The notes: generated by a model not told the origin, from the letters alone. Shown: positions 31,234-41,286, numbered from the stretch's first letter. The stretch is 64,000 nucleotides of DNA from JANXQG01 sp963719885 (GCA_963719885.1 CAVRDP010000035.1:269569-333568); one strand, 5' to 3'. Made by a program: numbers and translations.

Positions 31234-31800
31234 TCAGATTTCCTTGCCCACGGCGAAGGCGTGGCCTAGCGAGTCGCCGACCCCGTAGTACACGCGGTTG
31301 CCGGGTGAGAAGATGATTGGCAGGATCTTGAGGATGTCCGGCATCCCAGCGGCGTCCAGCACTTCGTCATCGGCCTTCACGTCAACGATTTGGCCGACGA
31401 ACTGGGTGTGCAAGCCAAGGTCGAAAACGTGGAGAACCTTGCACTCAAGCACCAGCAGGCACTCCTGAACGTAAGGGGCATCGACCAGGTCGCTACGGAT
31501 CGGCGTCCAACCGGTGGCGGCAAACTTATCGGTATCTCGTCCGCTGACCAGTCCGAAGTAGTCGGCTTCCTTGACCTGACTCTGGGACGGCACGCTCACG
31601 GTGAAAGCCTTCCGCTCGATCAGGCTCCCGTAACTGTAGGTGGCCTTCCGTAGCGACACGGCCACGCAGGGCGGGTCGGAGCAGCAAATGCCGCCCCAGG
31701 CCGCGATCATGCCATTGGGCTTGCCCTGCTTGTCGTAGGAGCCGACGATCCAGGTCGGGGTGGGATAGATCAGGGTCTTGGCACCGATTGAGCGTTTCAT
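31234..31800 (-). CDS. Flavin reductase-like / flavoredoxin domain protein
   Basis: 188 residues, FMN-binding split-barrel of the flavin-reductase-like family (YPTPTWIVGSYDKQGKPNGM, AVSLRKATYSYGSL, RKAFTVSVPS). GGAGGCC precedes the ATG. The group includes flavoredoxins that pass electrons via FMN. The close CC in GGICCSDPPCVAVS is conserved in this subgroup. Stand-alone gene, intact. Confidence 0.85.
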   Translation of the reverse strand: MKRSIGAKTLIYPTPTWIVGSYDKQGKPNGMIAAWGGICCSDPPCVAVSLRKATYSYGSLIERKAFTVSVPSQSQVKEADYFGLVSGRDTDKFAATGWTPIRSDLVDAPYVQECLLVLECKVLHVFDLGLHTQFVGQIVDVKADDEVLDAAGMPDILKILPIIFSPGNRVYYGVGDSLGHAFAVGKEI

Positions 31801-32287
31801 GGATGGCCTCCGTTATCTTGGTGGTGCCATCCATTGTCGTCCGTGGGAGCGGCCGGTCAAGAGCCCGGACTTGTTTCCCGTCGCGAGAACGAATCCCAGG
31901 GTTCGCCAGAGGGCATGCGCCCTTACGAAATGCCAGAAGGAGCCGCCAATACCCGCTACAATGGCTGGCGCATGCAAACGCCCCCGGCTCAGAGCGTCTG
32001 GACTAGGGGCGTTCTCGTTACAACTCGACTGCCTCGATCTCGGTGAACCAGTTGCCGTCGTCGGGCAGGATTGCCACTGCAACGCTGAAGACGGCGTCAA
32101 TTAAGCCGCCGACGTTCAGGATGTGGTGGGAAAGTCCCAACGAGGTTCTTACCGAGACGACGGTTTTGATGGATGATGTAGTCCCGGCAGGCAGTTGGGC
32201 CTACAATCAAGACCCCCCAACGAGGAAAAGGTTCGGACATTCTTCATCTAATCAGGATGTAGTCCGAACCGGCAGTTGGAAAGTCAG
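31801..32287. other. Intergenic region left of the putative island
   Basis: About 490 bp with no supportable gene. It lies just outside the left attachment-like repeat. Two short related words (gatgtagtcc followed by ggcagttgg) occur near 32175 and 32262. Confidence 0.4.
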
Positions 32288-32311
32288 AGACGCCGGTGGG
32301 AGTCGAACCCA
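32288..32311. repeat. Left attachment-like site (tRNA-Cys 3'-end copy)
   Basis: A 24-bp perfect direct repeat of 41121-41144, which is the 3' end (acceptor and T arm) of the intact minus-strand tRNA-Cys. Everything beyond the T-loop differs here. This is the arrangement expected for the distal attL left by a tyrosine-recombinase element integrated in tRNA-Cys. Confidence 0.7.
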
Positions 32312-32530
32312 ACCTCAATTCCAACACAACCGCTGTCGGCGCTTGTATTTCCGCCTTCTGCCCTCAGTGCCGCGCTGCAAATGCGCTGCAAGACGGGCAC
32401 TCTGATTGTCCTGCCCTGGCATCCCTTGACACCGATCTGCAACGGGTCGTTGGGGCATGGGATGGCCTGCCGGCGCACATCAGGAAGACAGTGTTGGCCC
32501 TGGTCGGGTTCGGCGATTCCGCGGCGAACG
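32288..32530 (+). repeat. Island-end module, copy 1 (att plus integrase-tail ORF)
   Basis: A 240-bp segment that is repeated at 43717-43960 and, in part, at 35328-35450. It starts in the tRNA 3' end and ends in a short reading frame (LASLDTDLQRVVGAWDGLPA then HIRKTVLALVGF) resembling the tail found after planctomycete tyrosine recombinases. No start codon or upstream integrase is present, so it is a remnant or an end-structure of an element. Confidence 0.6.
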
Positions 32531-32841
32531 GTTGACGGCCGGGGAAACGAGAGTCAGGCCATCACGCGATTTTCACCGTGAAAAGTCCAAGGGAAGCGGC
32601 GACCGCGGTCGGACGCGATACTCGCTACGGGTGAAACGTTGAAGAATCAGATTCACACCCTGGAACTGGCGAGGTATAATTTGAGCGGTGGGAGTTGCCG
32701 TCGGTCGGCGAACTTGAGTGCTGGCTGTTCCGGCTCCTCCATGCCCACGAGTTCGAGCCCGCGGCGCTCCTGCAGCTATTGCCGCAACCGGCAATACTGC
32801 AAGCAGAAGAGGGAATCGCGAACTTAAGGAGATTTCGACCT

Positions 32842-33591
32842 ATGCCCGTTCACGATTGGGGCCGCGTACCGGCCGGAATATTCCACGCTTTTCACCATGA
32901 ATGGATCGCCGATATCTCACGGGCACTGAATGACGGCCTTTTGCCGCCGGCCTATTATGCGTTGCCCGAACAAATGGCCGGGAGGTTTGGTCCGGATGTA
33001 CTTGCGCTGGAGCAGCGGATCGAGGAAAGCTTCGAGTCGGCGGCGCCGGCCCAAGCGGACGGCGGGCCGGTCGCCTTGCTCGACGCCCCTCCAAAGGTCC
33101 GGCAGACCGCCGAGGCGGAAGGCGACTTCTACCGCCGCAAGCAGAAGCAGATCGCGATCCGGCACGTCAGCGGACACAGGTTGGTCGCCATGATCGAGAT
33201 CGTTTCGCCCGGCAACAAGTCGAGCCGCGGCGAGTTCCTCGACTTCGTTGAGAAAGCGGCCGATTTGCTCGATCGACGAATCCATCTGCTGATCATTGAC
33301 GTGCAGCCGCGCACGCCGCGCAACCCCAACGGGATCCACGGTGCGATATGGAGGGAGTATGCCGGCGAGAAATATCGTGCCCCGGCGGACGAGCCGCTGA
33401 CGCTGGTTTCTTATGAAGCGGCGACGGCGGTGCGAGCGTACATCGAGCCGCTGGGCGCAGGCGCCGTGCTGACGCCCATGCCGCTTTACCTGGAGCCGCG
33501 TGGATACGTGCTTGTGCCGCTGGAAGAAACGTACACGACGGCCTTCGCCGCCATGCCGCGCTATTGGCGGGAGGTTTTGGAAAAGAAGTGA
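32842..33591 (+). CDS. DUF4058 family protein
   Basis: 249 residues from the ATG at 32842 with AAGGAG upstream. Family features: opening MPVHDWGRVPAGIFHAFHHE, central VAMIEIVSPGNKSSRGEFLD and LLIIDVQPRTPRNPNG. DUF4058 proteins are common in cyanobacteria and planctomycetes and have a nuclease-like alpha/beta core, but no proven function. Intact, inside the putative island, convergent with a second DUF4058 gene 65 bp away. Confidence 0.85.
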   Translation: MPVHDWGRVPAGIFHAFHHEWIADISRALNDGLLPPAYYALPEQMAGRFGPDVLALEQRIEESFESAAPAQADGGPVALLDAPPKVRQTAEAEGDFYRRKQKQIAIRHVSGHRLVAMIEIVSPGNKSSRGEFLDFVEKAADLLDRRIHLLIIDVQPRTPRNPNGIHGAIWREYAGEKYRAPADEPLTLVSYEAATAVRAYIEPLGAGAVLTPMPLYLEPRGYVLVPLEETYTTAFAAMPRYWREVLEKK

Positions 33592-33656
33592 TCGCTCCAC
33601 CCGGCAAAGCGTAGACAGCCAGTGGCAAAGCGCGTGATCGAGCCGCGAACATTCAT

Positions 33657-34394
33657 CTACCCTTCAGAGATCCACAAGTCGCTGCAGGCCTGCTCGTAGC
33701 TTGGCTCCAGATCGAGTGCCATAACCAGGTCTTCGCGCAACCAAAGGGGCAGCGTCGGCAGCGGTTGGCCGACCACCAGGGTGTGCGACCAGGCCTCGAG
33801 CCGCGCCCGCGTCCCCTTCGTCACCCATCGGCAGGATGCCGCATAGATCGGCGGTTCCTCGTTGGACATGGTCCCATCGGGGTGGCCGACGAATTCCATT
33901 AACTGGGCGTACAAGTTGAAGCGGCGGACGGTCACCAGATCGACAATGCTCACCGCGATCCCCTTGCGGAGCAAGGCCGCACACTTGGCGACGAAGGCCT
34001 CACGCGACTCCGGTCGATCCTTGTTGGCCGGACTGACGAGTTCGATGGCCGCAACCAGCGTTCGTTCCCGCTCCAGGTCGAAAATGCGGACTTCGTATTC
34101 GTATTCGTCCGGCGGGTCGGTCTCGACTGCCACCACCGGCGCCATGGCAGTCCAGGCGGCGGTCGCCGCGCCGCCGTTGCCGCCAGTTGCTCCCGTTCGC
34201 CGCACGTCAGCCGATTCCAAGGCGCCAACGTCGATTTCCATCAGCGTGCCGAGATGGACGCGCGGCTCCGCGACGTACCCGGGCGGGAGCCGTTTCCGCA
34301 GTTGCTGAACGATGCTCGCCGGCCACATGCCGTGGAAACCCTCCCACGACGCTTGCTTGCTCACGGGGGGACGAAAATGATCGCGAAGCGGCAT
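33657..34394 (-). CDS. DUF4058 family protein (divergent paralogue)
   Basis: 245 residues, opening MPLRDHFRPPVSKQASWEGF and HGMWPASIVQQLRKRLPPGY, with the family core VAAIELVSPANKDRPESREA and GIAVSIVDLVTVRRFNLYAQ. It is convergent with the DUF4058 gene at 32842 and only distantly similar to it, so the pair is not a recent duplication. Intact. Function unknown. It lies within the putative tRNA-Cys island. Confidence 0.85.
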   Translation of the reverse strand: MPLRDHFRPPVSKQASWEGFHGMWPASIVQQLRKRLPPGYVAEPRVHLGTLMEIDVGALESADVRRTGATGGNGGAATAAWTAMAPVVAVETDPPDEYEYEVRIFDLERERTLVAAIELVSPANKDRPESREAFVAKCAALLRKGIAVSIVDLVTVRRFNLYAQLMEFVGHPDGTMSNEEPPIYAASCRWVTKGTRARLEAWSHTLVVGQPLPTLPLWLREDLVMALDLEPSYEQACSDLWISEG

Positions 34395-35327
34395 GCCAAT
34401 CTCCTTGAAGATCTATAGCATTGCCCTTGAACTGAGCAATGGTCTCGGCCAAGTCATGGCCCTCATCGTACACCCACATTCTAGCGCTGCGCCTGCGACT
34501 TTTCCAATGTATGAGACGACAAACCCTTCGCTTTCCCGCCCTCCTGATAGCAATTTTGGATTTGAAATCTGTTCGGGATTTCGGATTTGAGATTTCCCCC
34601 CTCATCTCCCACCCCTTTTGATTTGCCGAATTTTGCACGGCCGACAAACCGGCACGGAACCCTCGGCGTTTATCGGCGCCGGCCCGCCGCCGGGCGGAGC
34701 GAAAACGCCGCGGGAGACTGGAAAAGACGGAGAAACCGGGGGGGTTAAGACGGTCGCAAGGAAGTTGCGCCCACACCCCCCGATGGGCATTCCTTGGAGC
34801 GAAGTGTGCCTCGACGCGCCCAGAGAGGGATTTCGCCGGGGCAGCGTGTGGCTCGCTCGACGCGTGGCTTGGCTCGGCCGGCCCAAGCAACGCCTCGCGC
34901 GAGCGGCGGCTTGGCTCGCGCGAGCGCAAAAATGCCTCGCGCGGCCTAGGGGACGAACGGGCGAAATCTCCGCGCACGTCAGCAGAGGCGCATTGGCAAA
35001 CCATGGGCACACGCCGGGCAGCGCATGCAGGAAAGCCGGGGGCCAAGGCGGGAAAACGGGAGAAGACCGCGCGAAAGCCGGCGATGTCTACGCGGCGCAA
35101 GCGCGCGTGCCGGCGCCTCCTACGGAACCGGCAAGGCGGTTCGCCCTCCAATTGTTCGTCAAGGGGAGAAAGAATATAGCGGTCAGGCAACGGCCGGCCC
35201 CCCGCCGTATATTCTTAACCAAAAATAGAAGTCGCAGGGCACTCGTCTGCCGGGCGCCAGTATCGGCAATGCGGCCTAACATCGCTTCGCGCGGGGCAAT
35301 TTCAGTGATCCCCCGTTTTGGCGTTTT
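34395..35327. other. Non-coding GC-rich region with tandem repeat
   Basis: About 930 bp with long open frames on both strands caused by high GC. None has a start signal or domain. Contains the 21-bp tandem repeat (34843-34947) and an A/T-flanked inverted repeat (35170-35216, aagaatat pairing with atattctt) that could form a hairpin. Confidence 0.45.
34843..34947. repeat. Five degenerate 21-bp tandem repeats
   Basis: The periodicity is clearest in translation: consecutive 7-residue units SVWLARR, VAWLGRP, KQRLARA, AAWLARA, QKCLARP on the plus strand. The minus strand is also open (REAFLRS-type units). I read it as a minisatellite rather than a gene. Confidence 0.55.
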
Positions 35328-35450
35328 GGCATCCCTTGACACCGATCTGCAATGGGTCGTCGGGGCATGGGATGGCCTGCCGGCGCACATGAGGAAGACA
35401 ATCCTGGCCCTGGTCGGGTTCGCTGAACCGGCGGCAAGCGGCAAGGCTCA
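35328..35450 (+). repeat. Island-end module, copy 2 (partial)
   Basis: Matches 32421-32530 and 43839-43955 (shared start ggcatcccttgac, then the VVGAWDGLPAHMRKTILALV reading). It lacks the tRNA-like 5' portion found in the other two copies. It divides the putative island into a DUF4058 part and an oxidoreductase part. Confidence 0.6.
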
Positions 35451-36141
35451 AGGATAAATGGCACGTCAGTCGTCGCCCGCGGCACTGGAGATTCCGCCGC
35501 AGTTTCACCGTGAAAAACGTGGACTGCGAGCGGAAGCTTTCCAGCCGGAGCGGTTAATCCCCACGTCATCGTGGACGCCGATGCACAAATTGTGACGCGA
35601 GACGAGGCATGACGGAAAGAATAGGCAATCCTTCCTCCGCCCGCCTCCAACCACCAGCTACCCCCGCGCCGACACCCCTCTTGGCTGCCATTGCTCAGGA
35701 GGTTTGGCACAATGGCGACTTGATTGGAAGCCAAGATGTTTCACCGATCCTGTCCGCTTCGAGAAAAGCGGGCCACCAACGGATCAAATGTAATCGGCCA
35801 CCCATTGGGGTGCGCACCCGAGCGGCGGATCGGGGCGGAATCGAAATGGAATGTCACTTGGCCGCCACCGGGTGACGCCTGTCGTTAGCCAGAGGGCACG
35901 ACGATGCGATTCGCGCTGGTCGGTAACGTGAGAGTCGAGGCGTCGCCTGGAGCGCATGCTACCTGCTCGTATTGCTCTGGCACAACGATCACTGCTTCTA
36001 CAACATGAAACCCTGAACGAGACCGGCAATTTCATCGGCGGCAGTATCCAGGGCGAAGTACGCCGCATCACGGCAACTTTCATCAGCGCAACCCAGGCGT
36101 GCGAATGTTGTTGTTGTACGAAAACGGAACGGGATCCGAGG
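35451..36141. other. Intergenic region
   Basis: About 690 bp without a supportable gene. Positions 35505-35542 match 57619-57656 at about 35 of 38 bases. Short open frames near 35950-36160 have no recognisable features. Confidence 0.4.
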
Positions 36142-36924
36142 TTAGTCGTGAAAAACGGGGGCTCCCCACGGTGCGCCCGTCGCGCCTCCATCGACCATCA
36201 ACTCGATGGCGTTGATGTAGGAGGAGTCATCTGAGGCAAGGAAAAGTACGGCTTTGGCAAGATCTTCCGGCTCAGCCCAGCGGCCCAGTGGAATCCTGGA
36301 CGACATGGCCTTGGCCAGCCTGGCGGACTCGCCTTCAGATATAGAAGCGCGCGGCCCGCGATGCCAAATGGGAGTCTTCGTCGCGCCTGGCGCCACGACG
36401 TTCACACGAATGTTGCGCGGTGCGAGATCGGCGGCGATACAACGCGCCATGGAGACAACGCCGCCCTTCGTGGCCGCATATGCGGCCACACCGGCTTGGC
36501 CCAGATGGTTGTGTACCGATCCGTTAAAGATGATGCTGCCGTTTTCGTTCAGCAAATGGGCAGCCGAATTCACCGTAAAAAAAGCGGCAATGAGGTTGGT
36601 ACGAATGACATTCTCAAAAACCGCCTCGTCGGTCGAGCCGGTAGGGGTCAGGCCGGAGATGCCGGCATTGACGAAGACGATGTCCAGCTTGCCGAAATCC
36701 CTGGCAAGATCCGCGAAGAGCCGCTTCCGGTCGTCGGCCACGGTAACGTCGGCGCGATAGCCGCTCGCGTTGGGCTCCAGTTCGGCGACTGCTTCATCCA
36801 ACGTCTTCTGGTCCCGGCCCGTAATCGCGACTTGGGCGCCCTCTGCAACGAAAAGTCGCGCCGTGGCCAGGCCGATGCCGCTGTTTCCGCCGGTGATGAG
36901 AGCCTTCTTGCCAGTGAGTTTCAT
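36142..36924 (-). CDS. SDR-family oxidoreductase
   Basis: 260 residues, classical short-chain dehydrogenase: cofactor motif LITGGNSGIGLATA, FVNAGISG (NAG), catalytic Ser region IIFNGSVHNH, YAATKGG (Tyr-x3-Lys) and RVNVVAPGATKTP. Intact. It lies downstream of the FAD oxidoreductase and epoxide hydrolase on the same strand, likely acquired cargo with them. Proteins of this type typically reduce carbonyls or quinones with NAD(P)H; substrate unknown. Confidence 0.88.
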   Translation of the reverse strand: MKLTGKKALITGGNSGIGLATARLFVAEGAQVAITGRDQKTLDEAVAELEPNASGYRADVTVADDRKRLFADLARDFGKLDIVFVNAGISGLTPTGSTDEAVFENVIRTNLIAAFFTVNSAAHLLNENGSIIFNGSVHNHLGQAGVAAYAATKGGVVSMARCIAADLAPRNIRVNVVAPGATKTPIWHRGPRASISEGESARLAKAMSSRIPLGRWAEPEDLAKAVLFLASDDSSYINAIELMVDGGATGAPWGAPVFHD

Positions 36925-37123
36925 GATTACTCCGTGATGACTGGTCTATCAACTATGACGTTCCCATGCTGTTAAGTGGCCGCGAAACGCTCGCGCGCTC
37001 AACAACTGATAGATGAACGCGGTCCTGCCCTGCGCCTTATTCCAGCTTGTTCCAAAGCGGCCGTGTCCAACCGCATCTCTGGTGAAGAGCATTCGGCATT
37101 ACCTCGTACGTTTGGTGTGAGCG

Positions 37124-38604
37124 CTACACAGGCTGCACAAGCGCGATCATTTCGTCCTTCGCCGCCGCCGGCCACCCTATCTTAGGTTTGACAGCATGCT
37201 CGGGGATTGGAGGGACGTTACCAAAGAGCGGGATAAGCCCTTCCGGCATGGTGGGATGAGCGATGACCGCGTCGCGTATCGCGGTGTACGGCAATCCGGC
37301 AAGCATCGCCATCTGCACGGTTGCCATGACGTCTCCAGCGCCGGCGCCAAACATGGTGAATCCGAGGATGCGGTCGCTTTCCGTTTCGATCAACACCTTC
37401 ATGAATCCGCGCGTTTCAGAAATCGTCATCGCGCGCAGGACGGCAGCCATGGGCAGCTTGGCAACGCGATAAGGGATGCCGCGCTGTTTCGCCTCCGTCT
37501 CGCTGAGTCCGATACGGGCCAACTCCGGGTCAGTGAACATGCAGAACGGAACTTGGCGGCCGGTCGTCACGCGATTGCCGCCGGCGATGTTGTCACTCAC
37601 AACCTTATAATCATCGAATGAGATATGTGTGAAATGTGGGCTTCCGGCGCAATCTCCGATGGCCCAAACACCCTCGGCGGTGGTCTGCAAACGCTCGTTC
37701 ACCTTCACATAGCCGCGGTCGGTCGTCTCTACTCCCGCTTTTTCGAGGCCGATGCCGTTCGTGTTTGGCGTACGTCCTCCCGCTGCCAGCAGGTGCGTGC
37801 CTTCCAGGGAAAGTTTGGTTCCGTCGCGCGAGCCGAGGAGCCTGATCCACTCGCCGGAGTTGCCCTCGACGCGGGTTATTTTTGCATTCGTCGCGACAGT
37901 GATGCCTTCATCCCGGCACATTTCTTCCAGTCCCTGCGAGGTATCTTCGTCTTCGTGGTGGCGAGGCGTCCATTGCGGTCGATCAGCGTGACCTCGGCGC
38001 CGAAACGCCGGAAAGCCTGGGCGAATTCGAGTCCGACATAGCCAGCGCCCAGAACCAGAAGATGTTTCGGGATGCTGTCAAGTTCCAGGGCCTCGATGTG
38101 GGTCAGCGGATTCGCCTCGGCCAATCCCGGGATTGGCTCAATCGTGGCGCGCGAGCCGGTGTTGACGACAACATTTTTGCCACGGAATGTGCGCGTCCCG
38201 CCGTCGTTCAAGGCAACTTCAATGGTTTTCGGGCCAACGAAGCATCCTGTGCCCATCACCAGTTCCGCGCCCGTCTTCGTGTAGAAGGTGTCGCGAAAAA
38301 TGTCGACAATGTTGCTCACCATCTTGCGCTTGCGCTCACGCACGGCTGCCATGTTGATGCGATCATTCTCTTTGCTGATGCCGAATTCGTTGCTGCGAGA
38401 AAAGAACGAAGCAACCTTGGCGCTGTGGATGATGTTCTTGCTGGGCAGGCACGCGATGTTCGGGCACGAACCTCCCACCCATTTGCGCTCGACCACAACC
38501 GCGCGTTGTCCCTTTTGTGCCAAGGCCCCGGCAAGAACTTTGCCGCCGGCACCGCTGCCCAGCACGACTAGATCGTATTCTTCCGTTGAGGTTGATGTTT
38601 TCAT
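37124..38604 (-). CDS. FAD-dependent pyridine nucleotide-disulfide oxidoreductase, one frameshift
   Basis: Group I disulfide oxidoreductase (glutathione/mercuric/lipoamide reductase fold). FAD motif VVLGSGAGGKVLAGAL, redox CxxxxC in GGSCPNIACLPSK, NAD motif LVLGAGYVGLEFAQAF, and VWAIGDCAGS near the C-terminus. The frame changes near 37960: after GRLATT the correct reading is EDEDTSQGLEEMCRDEG, which needs one extra base. The C-terminal dimerisation domain (EAKQRGIPYRVAKLPMAAVL) is complete. Expected about 490 residues. Partner substrate unknown. Same strand as the SDR and epoxide hydrolase genes. Confidence 0.85.
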
Positions 38605-38634
38605 GCTTCTTTTCCTCCTCTCTTGTGAAGAACC

Positions 38635-39899
38635 CTACCGCAACGATCTGAAGCCCGCGCGAACATCATCTGAAAGAAGTTGCGGCTGTTCCCAAGCCGC
38701 AAAGTGACCGCCTTTCTCGTGCCTCTTGTAATAGACGAGTTTGGGATACGCCTGCTCGGTCCAACTCCGCGGGGCCGGATAGAGCTCGTCGGGAAAAACG
38801 CTCACGGCCACCGGGATGGAGACGCCTTTGACACCGAAGAAAGAGACCTGTGAAGCGAAGTCCTCCCAATAGAGGCGCGCCCCGGAAACAAAGGTGTTCG
38901 TCAGCCAGGTAAGCGTGACGTTGTCCAGGACATCGTCTCGTGTAAGGCCTTCGCTCTGCCCGTCAAACACACGTGAGATCATTGCCAAGCTACGCGCGTC
39001 GTGATCAAGAAAATAACCGGCTATGCCGACGGGAGAATCTGCGATCCCGTACAGCGCCTGCGGCGCAACCCCATCTGGTATCCGTAGCCGATGCCCTTCG
39101 CATATACGGAGGTCACTCGCTCGTACGCGAGTCTCTCGTCAGCGGAGAGATCGGTCGGCGCCGGAGCGCCCGCGCGGGCAGCCTTGTCAATTTCGGCTGA
39201 AAAGATGCCTGGCATATTGGAGTGAATGCCAAGCAGTTCCGGATGCCCCTGTGTGGCCATCAGGTCCACGATAATCGCGCCCCAATCGCCGCCTTGCGCC
39301 ACGAATTTCGTGTAGCCAAGGCGCTTCATCAGCACGACCCACACACGCGCGATGCGGGCAGGGCTCCAACCTGAAGTGGTTGGTTTGCCCGAAAACCCGT
39401 AGCCCGGCATCGACGGAATCACCAGGTCGAAAGCGTCCGCCGCGCTCGCGCCATGCGCCGTCGGATTTGTCAGCGGATCGACAATCTTCAGTTGCTCGAT
39501 GATCGAGCCGGGCCAGCCGTGGTTGATGATGAGCGGCAACGCGTTCTTATGTTTCGAACGAACGTGAATGAAGTGAATGTCGAGACCGCCGATCTCGGTA
39601 ATGAAATTCGGTAGGGCGTTCAGCCTGGCCTCGACCTTGCGCCAGTCGTACTCTTTTTCCCAGTAGCGTGCGAGTTTCTCCATAGTCGCGAGTTGGGGGC
39701 CTTGCGATTGATCCGTGACCGTTTCACGGTCGGGCCAACGCGTCACGGCGATGCGCCGGCGGAGATCGGCGAGCGCCTCGTCCGGAATATTGATTCGGAA
39801 AGGGCGGACGGACTCGTCGTCCATCGCGGCGTGCGGCTTCGCAGGAAACGGGCTGGCGACGGAGACGTTCGAACGAGCGGCCGATGTTACTGTCGACAT
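38635..39899 (-). CDS. Epoxide hydrolase (EHN domain alpha/beta hydrolase), one frameshift
   Basis: The start at 39899 has GGAG seven bases upstream; an ATG two codons earlier is too close to it. N-terminal EHN domain (FRINIPDEALADLRRRIAVT), oxyanion motif INHGWPGS, nucleophile Asp in GGDWGAIIVDLM, catalytic His in KGGHFAAWEQP. The frame changes near 39060, where CGC-CCG-CAG has lost one C; reading then continues QALYGIADSPVGIAGYFLDH. About 420 residues, normal for the family. First gene of the three-gene minus-strand set (then the FAD oxidoreductase and the SDR). Confidence 0.85.
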
Positions 39900-40502
39900 A
39901 ATCATTCTCCTTCGAATAGAAACCAGGTTTGTGGTTTGTGGTGAGAGCGGGGGATAATACAAGCTATTATCGGCAGAGCCATTGGCGGCGCAGCGCCAAA
40001 GTCAACCATGTCGCGTGACGTTGCCGTTGTATAGCCAACAGGGGCAGCGCACCAAGACGGCCCGGCTTAGACAAGGTTAATCACGACGCCTATCCCGGAC
40101 GTTCAGCAATTATATTCGGAGCAGTTCGCTGGACAAGCCCCGCAACTTACTACTTCCTGCATCGGGAAATCCCCGTGCGCTTATAATTCTTTCATCCGTG
40201 TTTAGCAGGGTCGACAACGCGCTAGATGACAGGTGTAAGGGCGAATCAACAGAAATTTTTTCTTCACATACGCACGCTTGAATCGCGATCAGGTAGGGGC
40301 CGGCTGTTGATTTTCTAAAAAGTTATACCTTTTTCAACACTTCCCATCAAACCACCGTTTTTCGGGAAGGGTGAGCGGAAAGTGCTGGCGGCCGCGTGAA
40401 ACCGCCACCAGCCTTGCCTGTTCTATTCCTAGCGGCAAGCAACTTGGTCCGGCGGCGGAAATGCGGTCGTGTTCACCGATGGCGATTCTTTGACGGTTAC
40501 CA
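39900..40502. other. Intergenic region
   Basis: About 600 bp, more AT-rich than its surroundings, with no supportable gene. It probably contains the promoter of the epoxide hydrolase cluster, but I cannot point to clear boxes. Confidence 0.4.
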
Positions 40503-40622
40503 ATGATCGGCAAGTGCGGAGAGAAACTTGCTTGGCACTGGGCCCATACTCCAAGGCCCAAATGCGATCCCTGGTGGGAGAATGAAACTGCCTGGCATCG
40601 CGAGTGGAAGAACCAGTTTCCG
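40503..40622 (+). pseudogene. Competence-protein CoiA-like fragment
   Basis: About 40 residues (AWHWAHTPRPKCDPWWENET, then AWHREWKNQFP) matching the zinc-site region HxHFxH-like / CDPWWENETxWHxxWK of CoiA-type proteins. No other part of the gene is present, and the next frame belongs to a recombinase fragment. A recombination scar inside the island. Confidence 0.5.
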
Positions 40623-41000
40623 CTTACGCGGCAAGTTGCGGGGGTGGTTTGCCGGGCTGGCCGCAGGCGACAAGCTTTTCCCCGACCTTGCCGGTAAGAA
40701 CACGGCGGACATGGTGAAGTATGACCTGGAGAAGATTGGCATTCCGTACCGGAACGATGCGGGCGTGGCGGACTTCCACGCTGCCGGCTGGCATACGCAT
40801 ATCACGGAATTGGTTCGCAGCGGTGCTTCGCTGCCGGAAGTCAAGGAACTGGCCCGGCACTCCGATATCAAGATGACGATGAAGTACACGCACATCGGCA
40901 TGGAGGATCAGGCTCGGGCGATCGGCAATCTGCCCATGCCCAAGGCAAACCCCAACGACCGCAGCGCTACGGCGCTGCAAATGCGCTGCATTCCCGCCGT
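40623..41000 (+). pseudogene. Tyrosine recombinase C-terminal fragment, catalytic Arg lost
   Basis: Contains the C-terminal catalytic half of a planctomycete-type integrase: LFPDLAGKNTADMVKYDLEK, DFHAAGWHTHITELVRSG, ELARHSDIKMTMKYTH with a candidate nucleophile Tyr. The usual HxLRHT box reads HAAGWHT, so the second catalytic arginine is gone (CGG to TGG would do it), and the N-terminal half is absent. The open frame continues into the tRNA array, but that part is antisense tRNA and not protein. It sits right beside the intact tRNA-Cys, where an element's integrase is expected. Confidence 0.65.
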
Positions 41001-41120
41001 CTCTGGGAGTCCTCGCGTGGCATCGAATGACAATGACCAGTCCAATAGGAATAGCCTAAACCATTGCAATCGCAAGGATTTAGGCAACGGCAGTCACCGT
41101 TTGTCATCGAATGGCGAAAA

Positions 41121-41144
41121 GACGCCGGTGGGAGTCGAACCCAC
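41121..41144. repeat. Right attachment-like site within tRNA-Cys
   Basis: Perfect 24-bp copy of 32288-32311. Here it forms the acceptor-stem and T-arm end of the intact tRNA-Cys, as expected for the end of an element that regenerates its tRNA target. Confidence 0.7.
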
Positions 41145-41192
41145 TCGAAGCTGCTTTGCAGGCAGCCGCCTTACCGTCTGGCTCCAGCGCCA
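41122..41192 (-). tRNA. tRNA-Cys(GCA)
   Basis: Anticodon loop CTGCAAA on a 5-bp stem (GCTGC/GCAGC); T arm GTGGG-TTCGACT-CCCAC. Acceptor pairs with two G-U wobbles. No CCA encoded. Last tRNA of the array and target of the 32.3-41.1 kb island. Confidence 0.85.
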
Positions 41193-41203
41193 AGTTATTC
41201 AGC

Positions 41204-41275
41204 GTCATCGCCAGGAGTCGAACCTGGTCTTCGACCTTCGCAGAGTCGCGTGCGATCCGCAACACTCCGAGGACA
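41204..41275 (-). tRNA. tRNA-Arg(GCG)
   Basis: Anticodon loop CTGCGAA on stem CGACT/GGTCG; T arm CCAGG-TTCGACT-CCTGG. The acceptor has one C-U mismatch. First of four consecutive tRNA-Arg genes in plus-coordinate order. Confidence 0.75.
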
Positions 41276-41286
41276 TTATTCCCAGC

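Noticed and set aside
32842..34394. DUF4058 pair as a toxin-antitoxin or defence module
   Set aside because: The genes are convergent rather than co-directional and the family is widespread outside defence contexts; no evidence beyond island location.
34207..35457. Opposed open frames of 327 and 279 codons
   Set aside because: Both are composed of Arg/Pro/Ala-rich sequence and the 21-bp repeat, lack ribosome sites, and the plus frame merely ends in the island-end module.
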